Part shown: piece by piece, positions 9,518-17,414 of the stretch | Layout: every line of letters starts with the position of its first letter | Numbering within the stretch: the stretch's first letter is position 1 | Origin: Paenibacillus catalpae | Lineage (GTDB): Bacteria > Bacillota > Bacilli > Paenibacillales > Paenibacillaceae | Reading direction: 5' to 3' | Length of the DNA stretch: 64,000 nt | Assembly (NCBI RefSeq): GCF_900112695.1 | Contig: NZ_FOMT01000003.1 | Location: 706,553-770,552, forward strand | Position numbers and translations under genes: made by a program | The notes under the pieces: generated by a model | Database searches by the model: none | Seen by the model: the letters and a program-made list of their open reading frames with translations, nothing else | What the model was told of the DNA's origin: nothing

Positions 9518-9889
9518 ATGCGTTACCTGACCAAATTAATGCTTCAAATTATGTTCTTTATTGGATTCTCATGGTTGATGAACCGGCTCGCAGAGTGGCT
9601 CCATCTTCCTGTTCCCGGCAGTATTCTGGGGATGATTCTGCTGTTCATGTTGCTGCAGGCAAAGATCATTCCGCGCAAATGTGTAGAATCCGGTTCGGAT
9701 TGGCTGATTGCTACGATGCTGCTCTTTTTTATTCCGCCTGCCGTTGGCATCATCGGATACCGGCAGCTCATGATGAACGCCGGCGTTCAAATCGCCTTAG
9801 TAATTGCATTAGGCACCATTATCGTTATGCTATGCAGCGGACTTGTCGCCCAGCAGGTTGCTAAACGCAAGGAGGGATCACACGGATGA
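9518..9889 (+). CDS. cidA: CidA/LrgA holin-like membrane protein
   Basis: A 123-residue protein with four predicted membrane segments. The family pattern LPVPGSILGMILL is present near residue 30. ATG 9518 is preferred because AAAGGGAG is 9 bases upstream; a TTG at 9509 is an alternative. CidA/LrgA proteins act with CidB/LrgB in the membrane, affecting murein hydrolase activity, cell lysis and transport of overflow metabolites. The stop overlaps cidB. Confidence 0.9.
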   Translation: MRYLTKLMLQIMFFIGFSWLMNRLAEWLHLPVPGSILGMILLFMLLQAKIIPRKCVESGSDWLIATMLLFFIPPAVGIIGYRQLMMNAGVQIALVIALGTIIVMLCSGLVAQQVAKRKEGSHG

Positions 9890-10560
9890 TGATCGCGGCC
9901 GCAAGCTTGCTCATTACGGTTATCGTATATATACTAGCCAAAAAGCTGCACCGGCATATACCGCATATGCTCTTATCTCCATTAATTCTGACGCCGGCTG
10001 TGCTGATTCTGCTGCTGGCTGTGACGCAAACCAGTTATGCCGACTATAACGCGGGTGCTCACTGGTTGTCCGATATGCTGGGGCCGGCAACGATTGCTTT
10101 TGCCATTCCTTTATCCAGACATTATGATCTGATCAAGAAGCATGCTGCTCAAATTATGATCAGCGTATTAACCGGCTCTGCGGCAGCGGTTGCTTCTTCT
10201 TTATGGCTGGCAAAAGGATTGGGACTAAATGAGACAATCATATATAGTCTGATCCCGCATTCCGCAACAACTCCGATTGCGATGAATGTCTCCCAGTCCA
10301 TTGGCGGCATTCCGACCATAACGGCGGTTGCCGTGATGGTGACAGGGATCTTTGGCTCTCTGATTGGGCCGCCCATTATTCAATTATTCCGCATTCGCAA
10401 TGACGTTGCGCGAGGTGTTCTGTTAGGAACAAGCGCGCATGGAGCGGGGACGTCCAAGGCGTTTGAGCTTGGCAGTATATCTGGCACCGTATCCAGCGTG
10501 TCGATGATATTAGCGGCTATGATTACCTTATTTCTGACACCGCTCCTGTTGGGGCATTAG
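9886..10560 (+). CDS. cidB: CidB/LrgB membrane protein
   Basis: A 224-residue polytopic protein with the LrgB signatures LLSPLILTP and LIPHSATTPIAMNVS and a late GTSAHGAGTSKAFELG segment. It overlaps cidA by 4 bases and forms the second half of the CidAB pair. The pair is most likely induced by CidR. Confidence 0.92.
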   Translation: MMIAAASLLITVIVYILAKKLHRHIPHMLLSPLILTPAVLILLLAVTQTSYADYNAGAHWLSDMLGPATIAFAIPLSRHYDLIKKHAAQIMISVLTGSAAAVASSLWLAKGLGLNETIIYSLIPHSATTPIAMNVSQSIGGIPTITAVAVMVTGIFGSLIGPPIIQLFRIRNDVARGVLLGTSAHGAGTSKAFELGSISGTVSSVSMILAAMITLFLTPLLLGH

Positions 10561-10576
10561 ACCGGGAGGAATTACC

Positions 10577-11476
10577 ATGCAGCCCTTATCGAAGCAGCAA
10601 ACCTTTCTACTGATATTATTTCTGGTGCTGGTGTGGGGCATTAACTGGCCTCTTTCCAAATATGCGCTGCATTATATGCCGCCTGTTCTATTTTCTGGAG
10701 TCCGGACCTTGCTCGGCGGTTTGCTTCTCCTTACCGCAGCGGTTCCAAGATACTCTCGGTTGAACTTCCGGCAGACATGGTTCATCTATGTCATATCCGC
10801 CGTTGTCAATGTAGTACTGTATTACGGCCTGCAGACAATTGGCATTCAATATTTGCCTGCCGGATTGTTCTCGGCGATTGTATTCCTGCAGCCCGTTCTG
10901 GTCGGACTTTTCTCATGGTTGTGGCTTGGAGAGCTGATGAACGGGTTGAAACTAACGGGGCTGGTCCTTGGATTTGCCGGCGTAGCGGTTATATCCAGCG
11001 GGGCGAGCGGTACAACGGGGCATATTTCCGTAGCCGGTATTTTGCTGGCGCTTGGTTCAGCGCTTAGTTGGGCGCTTGGCACCATCTATGTGAAAAAATC
11101 AAGCAGCAGGGTAGATAACCTATGGCTGGTTACCCTCCAGCTGATCATTGGCGGATCGTTTATGACCGGACTTGGCTCCTTGACGGAAAGCTGGTCTGAA
11201 GTGGAATGGAACGGCAAATTTATTGCCAGCTTGTTATTTATCTCGATCTTTGTGATTGCGCTCGGCTGGCTTGTCTTCTATAAGCTGATGGACTCGGGGG
11301 AAGCGAGCAAGGTAGCCTCCTTTACCTTCCTTATTCCGCTTGTCGCGATCTTGATTGGCACGATGTTTCTGCATGAACCGTTCACTTATACGCTGCTTAT
11401 TGGCCTTCTGCTGGTGCTCGGCAGTATTTATCTGGTGAATAGGCCGAGGCGTCTGAGCGTATTGCCTGGTTCGTAA
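10577..11476 (+). CDS. EamA/DMT-family transporter
   Basis: A 299-residue membrane protein with about ten helices in two EamA repeats (about 10-140 and 150-290). It starts with the typical LVLVWGINWPLSKYAL, and the second half has the expected ALSWALGTIYVKK. It lies 16 bases after cidB behind GGGAGGA, so it is likely co-transcribed. DMT proteins export amino acids or other small metabolites; the substrate is unknown. Linkage to cidAB suggests a role in overflow metabolism, which is inference. Confidence 0.88.
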   Translation: MQPLSKQQTFLLILFLVLVWGINWPLSKYALHYMPPVLFSGVRTLLGGLLLLTAAVPRYSRLNFRQTWFIYVISAVVNVVLYYGLQTIGIQYLPAGLFSAIVFLQPVLVGLFSWLWLGELMNGLKLTGLVLGFAGVAVISSGASGTTGHISVAGILLALGSALSWALGTIYVKKSSSRVDNLWLVTLQLIIGGSFMTGLGSLTESWSEVEWNGKFIASLLFISIFVIALGWLVFYKLMDSGEASKVASFTFLIPLVAILIGTMFLHEPFTYTLLIGLLLVLGSIYLVNRPRRLSVLPGS

Positions 11477-11485
11477 CCATAATAA

Positions 11486-11507
11486 AAACCGCCTTCGCAG
11501 GCGGTTT
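11486..11507. terminator. Terminator between the DMT gene and the convergent regulator
   Basis: Arms aaaccgcc and ggcggttt close a 6-base loop. The hairpin overlaps the stop of the minus-strand regulator gene. Confidence 0.7.
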
Positions 11508-12204
11508 AGTTGTCTGACCGGATAAATTGATGATCATGAATATCCAGCATTTCGTAAGCTTTGCCGACCATATCCCGGTCTTTATCGAACAGATGGGTCG
11601 CTTTATCATAGATGCCGCTGGATTTGGCCACATGGTTCAATTGCTCCACCATAAACTCTGAATTGCAGAGGACAATAACCTTTTTGCTGTAGGCGGTAAG
11701 CTCCTGCTGGAATTGTACGGCTCTTTCCGCAACCTCCGGCGAATAGACGACAGGCTCGCCATCTGCCGTTTTCATGCCGCGGTGGTCCACCAGCACGTCC
11801 AGCTCATCTTTGCTATAAGCCGAACAGATGCCAAGCACTATGTTAGACATATATTCAACATCATGTTTCCCCGATGCCAGACCGTTCACCTGAAAGGAAA
11901 GCAGCTTCTTGTCCGGATCAAGCGTATATTGGATTCTATCTTTAAAAGGTACGATAAATTCCTTCGGCTGATAAGCCTGCGTGGGAGAGAACCGTTCACC
12001 CGAGAACAGATAGGCGACGCTTATTTGCAGGGCAGCCGCGATTTTCTCGATATTAATAATGCTGACATTCCGTTCTCCGCGTTCCACTCCGCTTATGTAA
12101 CTCCGGTCCAGCCCAGCTCGATAGGCCAGATGCTCCTGAGACATTCCGCTCCGGGCCCGCAGCTCTTTGATTCTTTGTCCGAATTCGGTGCGAATATCCA
12201 TCAT
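11506..12204 (-). CDS. XRE regulator with restriction-controller (C-protein)-like DNA-binding domain
   Basis: A 232-residue protein. Residues about 5-68 form a lambda-repressor-type helix-turn-helix (SGMSQEHLAYRAGLDRSYI then GVERGERNVS), closely resembling the small controller proteins of restriction-modification systems. The remaining 160 residues are an alpha/beta domain I do not recognise; regularly spaced strand-like segments (KVIVLCNSEF) recall a STAS-like fold, but this is a guess. No restriction or methylase gene is adjacent. Its promoter overlaps a C-box-like operator at 12246-12267, so it is probably autoregulated and also controls the divergent gene at 12324. Confidence 0.82.
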   Translation of the reverse strand: MMDIRTEFGQRIKELRARSGMSQEHLAYRAGLDRSYISGVERGERNVSIINIEKIAAALQISVAYLFSGERFSPTQAYQPKEFIVPFKDRIQYTLDPDKKLLSFQVNGLASGKHDVEYMSNIVLGICSAYSKDELDVLVDHRGMKTADGEPVVYSPEVAERAVQFQQELTAYSKKVIVLCNSEFMVEQLNHVAKSSGIYDKATHLFDKDRDMVGKAYEMLDIHDHQFIRSDN

Positions 12205-12235
12205 GACAGCCCCCAGAATCTAGTATTCATCTATG

Positions 12236-12267
12236 AGATTATCTGCTATGTGACTTAAAGTCAACAG
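12236..12267 (-). promoter_or_regulatory. XRE promoter overlapped by a C-box-like operator
   Basis: On the minus strand TTGACT (12264-12259) and TAATCT (12241-12236) are separated by exactly 17 bases. The palindrome TGACTTAAAGTCA (12251-12263) overlaps this -35. The wider string TATGTGACTTAAAGTCAACA resembles C-box operators of restriction controllers such as C.Esp1396I (from memory). On the plus strand TATGAT at 12288-12293 is a good -10 without a good -35, and the operator sits near -43, as for activator-dependent promoters. Confidence 0.65.
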
Positions 12268-12323
12268 ACGTATGCGCGTAATGGAGATATGATAGATTCA
12301 GTTCATTATCGTAGGAGGATTCT

Positions 12324-13220
12324 ATGCCATTTATCCAAGTACGGGATATTCCGGTCAACTATCATATCTATCATTCGGATCCCTCAGCGGAAACCATCGT
12401 TTTAATACATGGCTTGGGGCTTGACCAAGAGATTTGGGAGCCCATTCTTCCCTATGTCAGGGAGCATTATCGGGTTGTTCTGCTGGATATGCGGGGACAT
12501 GGCCGTACGGGGCGGGGAGAGACTCCCGTAAGCTGGGAGTTATTTACCGGGGACCTGCATATGCTGCTGACACAGCTGGAGCTGGGGCCGGTCCACCTGC
12601 TCGGACATGGCTTTGGTGCCAGCCTGGCTGTGAAGTTCAGCCTGCAGTATGCGGAGCTGGTGAAAAGCCTCATTCTGCTTTCAACGCCAGCCTTCTTACC
12701 AAGAAAAACAGTCGAGTCCATCGTCCATAGCCGCAAGCAGCTTACAAGTAATGGAACGATGCTGACTCTTGCAGAAAGCTTGGTAAACGGGTTGTTCAAG
12801 CTGCCCGGGGACAGTGTGTTATACGGAAAAATCATATCTGCCTATATGTCAGTATCGCCGGGGACATATTTTGATGCTCTGGAATTATACGCGGGGGCTC
12901 CGGTAAACGAGGACTTTGCGCATTTGGCCCATCCTACGCTGACTCTGGTTGGCGCCGATGATTCGATCACTTTGACTTCCAATGCCTTATCTTCACAGCT
13001 GCTCATGCATTCTTCCTTAATTGTCGTTCCGGATGCGAACAATACGTTATTTATAGATCAACCGCAATTTACGTTTGAACGTATACATGAGTTTATTGCG
13101 GATCCTTCGGCGGTGAAGACGGATTATACGTCCTTCGAATGTCATGTTGCGAAATATGTGATGCGTTACTTTAACGATGCTTTTGAACAAGTGCTAAACA
13201 AAAAGGCGTTACAGGCCTAA
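12324..13220 (+). CDS. Alpha/beta-hydrolase-fold protein lacking the catalytic Ser and His
   Basis: A 298-residue protein behind TAGGAGGA. The fold is clear: IVLIHGLGL with the oxyanion HG at 29-30, VVLLDMRGHGRT at 51-62, and the nucleophile-elbow strand. The elbow reads G-H-G-F-G at 94-98, so the nucleophile Ser expected at position 96 is Gly. The usual terminal GH motif is PDANNTLFID (236-245), with Asn in place of His. An Asp is present in VGADDS. A C-terminal extension of about 40 residues follows the fold. It is therefore probably not a Ser hydrolase and may be a binding or sensor protein, or use another chemistry. It is divergent from the C-protein-like regulator. Confidence 0.78.
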   Translation: MPFIQVRDIPVNYHIYHSDPSAETIVLIHGLGLDQEIWEPILPYVREHYRVVLLDMRGHGRTGRGETPVSWELFTGDLHMLLTQLELGPVHLLGHGFGASLAVKFSLQYAELVKSLILLSTPAFLPRKTVESIVHSRKQLTSNGTMLTLAESLVNGLFKLPGDSVLYGKIISAYMSVSPGTYFDALELYAGAPVNEDFAHLAHPTLTLVGADDSITLTSNALSSQLLMHSSLIVVPDANNTLFIDQPQFTFERIHEFIADPSAVKTDYTSFECHVAKYVMRYFNDAFEQVLNKKALQA

Positions 13221-13238
13221 GCCTGTAACGCCTTTTTT
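13205..13238 (+). terminator. Rho-independent terminator overlapping the stop codon
   Basis: Arms ggcgttacaggc and gcctgtaacgcc form a perfect 12-bp stem around ctaa, followed by six T. The first arm encodes the last residues of the hydrolase-fold protein. Confidence 0.95.
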
Positions 13239-13240
13239 AC

Positions 13241-13311
13241 TCATAGGTCCAATAAAATCGGCAGCGTGATCAGGATGGTTGTTCCTTGATTGGACACGCT
13301 CTGATGGAGCT
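13241..13311 (-). pseudogene. Remnant of a sensor histidine kinase C-terminus
   Basis: On the minus strand the frame reads QSVSNQGTTILITLPILLDL then a stop. This is the typical last strand of a HATPase domain (G-T-T-x-x-x-x-LP). Nothing upstream continues it: the sequence runs at once into a terminator hairpin. It looks like the tail of a deleted kinase gene and marks an old rearrangement breakpoint. Confidence 0.5.
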
Positions 13312-13346
13312 GCCTTTAAAGGAGATACTTTAAGGGCAGTTTTTTT
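13310..13346 (+). terminator. Rho-independent terminator-like hairpin
   Basis: Arms ctgcctttaaag and ctttaagggcag pair with one mismatch around gagata and are followed by seven T. No intact plus-strand gene lies directly upstream, so it may have come with the rearranged segment. Confidence 0.7.
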
Positions 13347-13425
13347 ATACATAAAGGTAACTTCACCAAGCATCCTTTCCTTACAGTATAATTGAACTTA
13401 ATTGATTAAAGGACTGGTGAGGAAT

Positions 13426-14265
13426 ATGAACGTTGAACATACCATTTCGAATATCGTTGACCGTTTAAAACAAGTTAAAGGCGTAAGTGCGATAGTGCTC
13501 GGAGGCTCAAGAGCCAGAGGGACTGAAAGTCCCAATTCCGATATTGATATCGGGATCTACTATGATTCCGAAATAGGGCTGGACATTCCCGGGCTCCGTC
13601 AGGCTGCTGCTGCAATGGATGTTGAGCATAGAGAAAACGCAGTGACAGAATTAGGCGAATGGGGACCATGGATCAATGGTGGAGGGTGGTTGAAAATCAA
13701 TCAAACGCCTGTCGATTTATTATTCCGTGACCAAAACAAAGTGTCACAAGTCATTGATCAATGTATTGGGGGAGATATCACCATTGATTATCAACCAGGA
13801 CATCCCCACGGATTTGCCAACTCGATTTATTTGGCAGAGATTGCGCTATGTAAAGTGTTATGGGATCCATCGGGGGTTGCAGCTAGACTGAAAAACAGAA
13901 CAATCTCATACCCGCCTGTTTTTAAAAAAGCAATCATTCAAAAATTTTTTTGGGAGGCGAACTTCTCTCTTGAAAATGGATATAAAGGGATCCACAAAAA
14001 CGATTTATCATATATCGCTGGTTGTTGCTTCCGTTCGGCAGCTTGCTTGAATCAGGTATTGTTTGCTATTAATGAAGCTTACTTGATGAATGAAAAAGGA
14101 GCTGCTGCCATTGCCGATTCGTTTCGCATCGTGCCAAGCCGATACTCCTATAGAATGAATGAAATTTTCAGCTTATTAACAGAGAATCAAGTTAGTTTAC
14201 ACAAAGCTCTTAATGGGATGCGCGAACTTATTGAGGAAACAGACAAGCTAATGACTAAATCTTAA
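13426..14265 (+). CDS. Nucleotidyltransferase-domain protein, aminoglycoside-adenylyltransferase-like
   Basis: A 279-residue protein. The N-terminal nucleotidyltransferase signature is IVLGGSRARG followed by SDIDIGIYY, giving the GS...D-x-D metal-binding pattern. A helical C-terminal half follows. The start ATG 13426 has GGTGAGG close upstream; TTG 13402 and GTG 13417 are alternatives. Such enzymes transfer a nucleotide to antibiotics or other small molecules, or act as antitoxin-like nucleotidyltransferases; no HEPN partner is adjacent. The gene is visibly richer in A/T than its neighbours and lies beside a kinase remnant, which suggests acquisition. Substrate unknown. Confidence 0.75.
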   Translation: MNVEHTISNIVDRLKQVKGVSAIVLGGSRARGTESPNSDIDIGIYYDSEIGLDIPGLRQAAAAMDVEHRENAVTELGEWGPWINGGGWLKINQTPVDLLFRDQNKVSQVIDQCIGGDITIDYQPGHPHGFANSIYLAEIALCKVLWDPSGVAARLKNRTISYPPVFKKAIIQKFFWEANFSLENGYKGIHKNDLSYIAGCCFRSAACLNQVLFAINEAYLMNEKGAAAIADSFRIVPSRYSYRMNEIFSLLTENQVSLHKALNGMRELIEETDKLMTKS

Positions 14266-14353
14266 ACTGGAAATGTACGAGGAAACCAAGATCTATGCCT
14301 CAGCCACTGGAGCAGGTAAAGCAGAGGATAGGTCGGTCTCGATAAAGGGAAGA

Positions 14354-14384
14354 AGAGCGCCAATGTAGCATTGGCGCTCTTTGT
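14354..14384 (+). terminator. Terminator-like hairpin downstream of the nucleotidyltransferase
   Basis: Arms agagcgccaatg and cattggcgctct form a perfect 12-bp stem with a 3-base loop and a short T-run. Confidence 0.75.
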
Positions 14385-14388
14385 GACG

Positions 14389-14493
14389 TTATATTCGATG
14401 ATATGACTTCAAAGTAATCAGGGTTTTAAGCGTTTTATACGCCCGCCACTCTAACCTTGCCATTTCACTTGGCGGCTCCCATTGAATTTGCAA
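14389..14493 (-). CDS. Possible small protein, 34 residues
   Basis: In the 330-bp gap between two genes, a minus-strand frame starting at TTG 14493-14491 encodes QIQWEPPSEMARLEWRAYKT and about 14 further residues before a stop. A strong GGAGGTGG lies upstream, but its best-spaced ATG (14501-14499) opens a different frame of only 11 codons. Either this is a TTG-started peptide or a small gene broken by a one-base shift. No function is suggested. Confidence 0.3.
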   Translation of the reverse strand: MQIQWEPPSEMARLEWRAYKTLKTLITLKSYHRI

Positions 14494-14593
14494 ACCAGTT
14501 CATAAGCCACCTCCAGGAATAGGACGATTGTTACATTTTACCATAATTAATCAACAACGAGAGATTTGAAATATGGTGAGAGAAGCTTCTTTT

Positions 14594-15247
14594 TTAATAC
14601 AATCGATTTTTATATCCATCTGCAAGGCGGGCGGCTATAACCTCCGGGGTTGCTCCGTCCACGTTTGCATGCTCGGAGATGATCTTTGCCGGAGAGGGCA
14701 GATCCTCTTTGCTAAGCCAGGTTTCAGGCGTCCATAGCTGAGAGCGGAGGAAGGCTTTTGCACAATGCATGTAACATTCTTCAACCTCTACAATAATTCC
14801 GATAAGCGGATTGCGGTCTTTTACAGCCATTTTCTTCAATAGAGCTTCCTCTTTGGTGATATAGGCACGTCCATTGATTCGGAGAGTTTCGCCAAGACCC
14901 GGAATTAAAAATTGCAGACCGATATGAGGATTGGCAAGGATGTTCCGTAAAGAATCCATTCTTTTGTTGCCCGGACGTTCGGGAATAACCAAATGTTTAT
15001 GATCGATAATATATACAAAGCCAGGATCATCACCTCGGGGAGACACGTCGCATTTCCCTTCTGAATCCGCTGTCGATAGCAATACGAAAGGCGATTTGGA
15101 AATAAAGTCCCTGCAGTTAGGATCAATCTCTGAAATCACTTTATGCAGGACCAATCCGCCTGGAAATCCGATCAGCGCACGCAAGTCAGCTTCGGTGTTT
15201 ATGAATTGATTTCGGTCTATTGCATTCAAAAAAGGCCACCCTTTCAT
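14594..15247 (-). CDS. PPOX-type flavoprotein, MSMEG_1061-like
   Basis: A protein of about 217 residues related to pyridoxamine 5'-phosphate oxidase split-barrel proteins. The segment INTEADLRALIGFPG leads into FISKSPFVLLSTADSEGKCDVSPRGD, the usual FMN-binding strand pair, and LIPERPGN-like residues follow. Such proteins bind FMN or F420 and reduce or oxidise small molecules in the cytoplasm. The start is uncertain: ATG 15247 fits the family, while upstream in-frame GTG/ATG codons up to 15292 would add up to 15 residues, and none has a strong ribosome site. Confidence 0.8.
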   Translation of the reverse strand: MKGWPFLNAIDRNQFINTEADLRALIGFPGGLVLHKVISEIDPNCRDFISKSPFVLLSTADSEGKCDVSPRGDDPGFVYIIDHKHLVIPERPGNKRMDSLRNILANPHIGLQFLIPGLGETLRINGRAYITKEEALLKKMAVKDRNPLIGIIVEVEECYMHCAKAFLRSQLWTPETWLSKEDLPSPAKIISEHANVDGATPEVIAARLADGYKNRLY

Positions 15248-15461
15248 TGGAAAAATACTTAATAATTTTACCATATGATTGTTGGGAACCACACAAATAT
15301 TTAGCTCAATGACTATTAGGCAGATTTTATGATGACTTGTGTGTTACTATATAGAAATGAAGAATGAATTACAGGGAATTGTCAACGACGCAAGTTAAGG
15401 ATAATGTTGTAAAATCCGGTAATTATAAAAGGTGAAATAACAAAAGAACGGATGGGATCAT

Positions 15462-15902
15462 TTGAGTCAACGTGGATTTAGCAATGAATTGCCCTCGAAT
15501 TATGATGAATTAAAATCGGCAGCAAACCGGTCTAACTGGAGAGAGCGTCTGGATGCGGTCGAAGAGCTCGGACAGTGGAACAATCCCAAAATCATCGATG
15601 TATTAACGCATAGATTGAATAACGATGTCGTGTATAAAGTGCAAGAAGCTGCTTATCGTAAGCTGAAGGCATTTGGTGAGGATGTTCAACCGCCAGCACC
15701 CAAAAAAGGCGATCCGGTAAAAGGAACCACGAAAATTCTGGTTCGGATTAAGAAAAGCTTGCCGGAAGGTCATACTTATGAAGAGTTTAAAGAGAAGTTA
15801 AAAAAGATGCGACTTGATGTGTATGATGCATACGATGGTGAGAAGGGCAATGAATTTGATAGCTGGCTGGAATCAACCTGGACATCTTTATCCAAAAAAT
15901 AA
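15462..15902 (+). CDS. HEAT-repeat-like protein
   Basis: A 146-residue protein starting at TTG 15462. Residues about 15-75 form one or two HEAT-type helical hairpins (NWRERLDAVEELGQWNNPKIIDVLTHRL then VQEAAYRKLKAFGED), a protein-protein interaction scaffold. The C-terminal half is a separate small alpha domain (HTYEEFKEKLKKMRLDVYDAYDGEKG). No catalytic motif is visible. It is followed 23 bases later by another small unknown gene, so they probably form an operon. Confidence 0.75.
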   Translation: MSQRGFSNELPSNYDELKSAANRSNWRERLDAVEELGQWNNPKIIDVLTHRLNNDVVYKVQEAAYRKLKAFGEDVQPPAPKKGDPVKGTTKILVRIKKSLPEGHTYEEFKEKLKKMRLDVYDAYDGEKGNEFDSWLESTWTSLSKK

Positions 15903-15925
15903 GGTAAAACGAAAGGAGTGTTATT

Positions 15926-16228
15926 TTGGGAAGACCAAAACCGATGTCTATGGAGGACCTGCTGAAGGACCTGCAAGGACAAAAAAACATGCAAGAAGAT
16001 CCGAACAATATTTCGTTAGACAAATTGTTTAATGAATCGTTCATGAGAAAGTACTCGAGCTCCAATAGCTTTGCGGCATTTTTGGAGAAAGGCAACTTTC
16101 AAGCAACGACGCAGGCTGAGATTAAAAATCTCCATGAGGAATTGCTCGATCGTCACGTGGCAAGAGAAACAAAGTTTAACAGCTGGAAATCGATGCTGGA
16201 CACAGCAAATTCGGAGTATAATAACTAA
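15926..16228 (+). CDS. Hypothetical protein, 100 residues
   Basis: Starts at TTG 15926 with AAAGGAGTG upstream. The protein is hydrophilic and mostly helical, without membrane segment or recognisable motif (MGRPKPMSMEDLLKDLQGQ at the start). It is the second gene of a likely operon with the HEAT-like protein, which might bind it. A terminator follows. Confidence 0.7.
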   Translation: MGRPKPMSMEDLLKDLQGQKNMQEDPNNISLDKLFNESFMRKYSSSNSFAAFLEKGNFQATTQAEIKNLHEELLDRHVARETKFNSWKSMLDTANSEYNN

Positions 16229-16245
16229 TTTACAGCTTGATTCAA

Positions 16246-16284
16246 AAAAAGATCGGAAAGCACTCTGCTTTTCGATCTTTTTGT
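16246..16284 (+). terminator. Rho-independent terminator
   Basis: The near-perfect hairpin between aaaaagatcg and cgatcttttt, with inner gaaagca/tgctttt pairing, ends the two-gene HEAT operon. Confidence 0.85.
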
Positions 16285-16435
16285 TTTCCATGCCTCATAA
16301 CCGACATTGAAAGCGGTTTTGCAGAAGCGAACAGGGCATTACTTATTTTAACCAATGGCAGACCACTTGTATTCAACGGTCTTGATCCGTAGGTGAACGG
16401 AATTGTGGAGACGTGGTTCCTGGGCTCCTGCGCAA

Positions 16436-17320
16436 TTATCCGCGCCCCTCGATCCGGCTTCGGTATTGCCGCGGCGTGCAGCCGAAACGCTGACGAAATA
16501 AAGTATTGAAATAGCTCAAGCTGTTAAAGCCGACATCCAGCGCAACCTCCATGATTTTCGCATCGGATTGGCGCAGCCGGTTCGCGGCCAGCTGAACGCG
16601 GTAGCTGTTCATATATTCGATTGGACTTTTGGTCGTTACTTTCTTGAAAAAACGGCAGAAATACGATTCGCTCATTCTTGCGTGACTGGCGAGCTGCTGA
16701 AGGGAAATCGGTTCATTATAATTTTGTTCAATAAACTCAATGACCGATTTCAAGCGGTCCATTCGGTAGCTCTCTTGCTCCTGCTTGGTGCGTATAGCGG
16801 GACCTCCGAGGTTCAATAATAGAGAAGCTATGCAATACAGATTTCCTTTAATGGTCAATTCGGAAGCCAGCTGCAGGTTGCGGTTGGCTTCTATGATTTG
16901 GTCAAGCAAAGTGAGCAAAGCGAGCTCGTCATCTGTCCCGCGGCGCAAATGCACGGGCACTTCATATGTTCGGTCGAGAAGGGGTGCCATATATCGCTCA
17001 TACAGATGATCAATGGAACCGCTGCTGAACAAGCTTGCATGGAAGACAACAGCTGTAAAAGAACAGGGTTGTCCGCCGGCAACATTACCCGAATGAAGCA
17101 CGCCGGAGTTAACGAAGATGGCTTCGCCGGTTTTGAGTTCATAGTCACTCATATCGACACGGAATACGGCAGATCCTTCGGTCACGACAAGCAGCTCAAG
17201 CTCGTCATGCCAGTGCAGATCGAGAAGTGGCGCATCAGGCGGACAAGTGATGTCGTAGAAGCTGACGGGATAGATCGGATTGCCATGCTTGCGTGATTCC
17301 TTCAGTAGGGATTTATCCAT
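16436..17320 (-). CDS. AraC-family transcriptional regulator
   Basis: A 294-residue protein with an N-terminal cupin (about 25-150; LDLHWHDELELLVVTEG, GEAIFVNSGVLHS) and a C-terminal double helix-turn-helix (about 195-290; SLQQLASHARMSESYFCRFF and IMEVALDVGFNSLSYFNTLF). It is divergent from the alpha-xylosidase gene with 175 bp between them, and probably senses a sugar and activates that gene. Confidence 0.9.
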   Translation of the reverse strand: MDKSLLKESRKHGNPIYPVSFYDITCPPDAPLLDLHWHDELELLVVTEGSAVFRVDMSDYELKTGEAIFVNSGVLHSGNVAGGQPCSFTAVVFHASLFSSGSIDHLYERYMAPLLDRTYEVPVHLRRGTDDELALLTLLDQIIEANRNLQLASELTIKGNLYCIASLLLNLGGPAIRTKQEQESYRMDRLKSVIEFIEQNYNEPISLQQLASHARMSESYFCRFFKKVTTKSPIEYMNSYRVQLAANRLRQSDAKIMEVALDVGFNSLSYFNTLFRQRFGCTPRQYRSRIEGRG

Positions 17321-17414
17321 AATACAAACTCCTTGTGAGAATTAATTAAATGTCAAAATCGTGATAGTATTGGGCAAAATCTAGGCAGAGTTAATTCGAA
17401 TAAGACAATATCAT

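Noticed and set aside
16310..16435. Short gap between the HEAT operon terminator and the AraC gene
   Set aside because: I see no gene, RNA motif or repeat in it.
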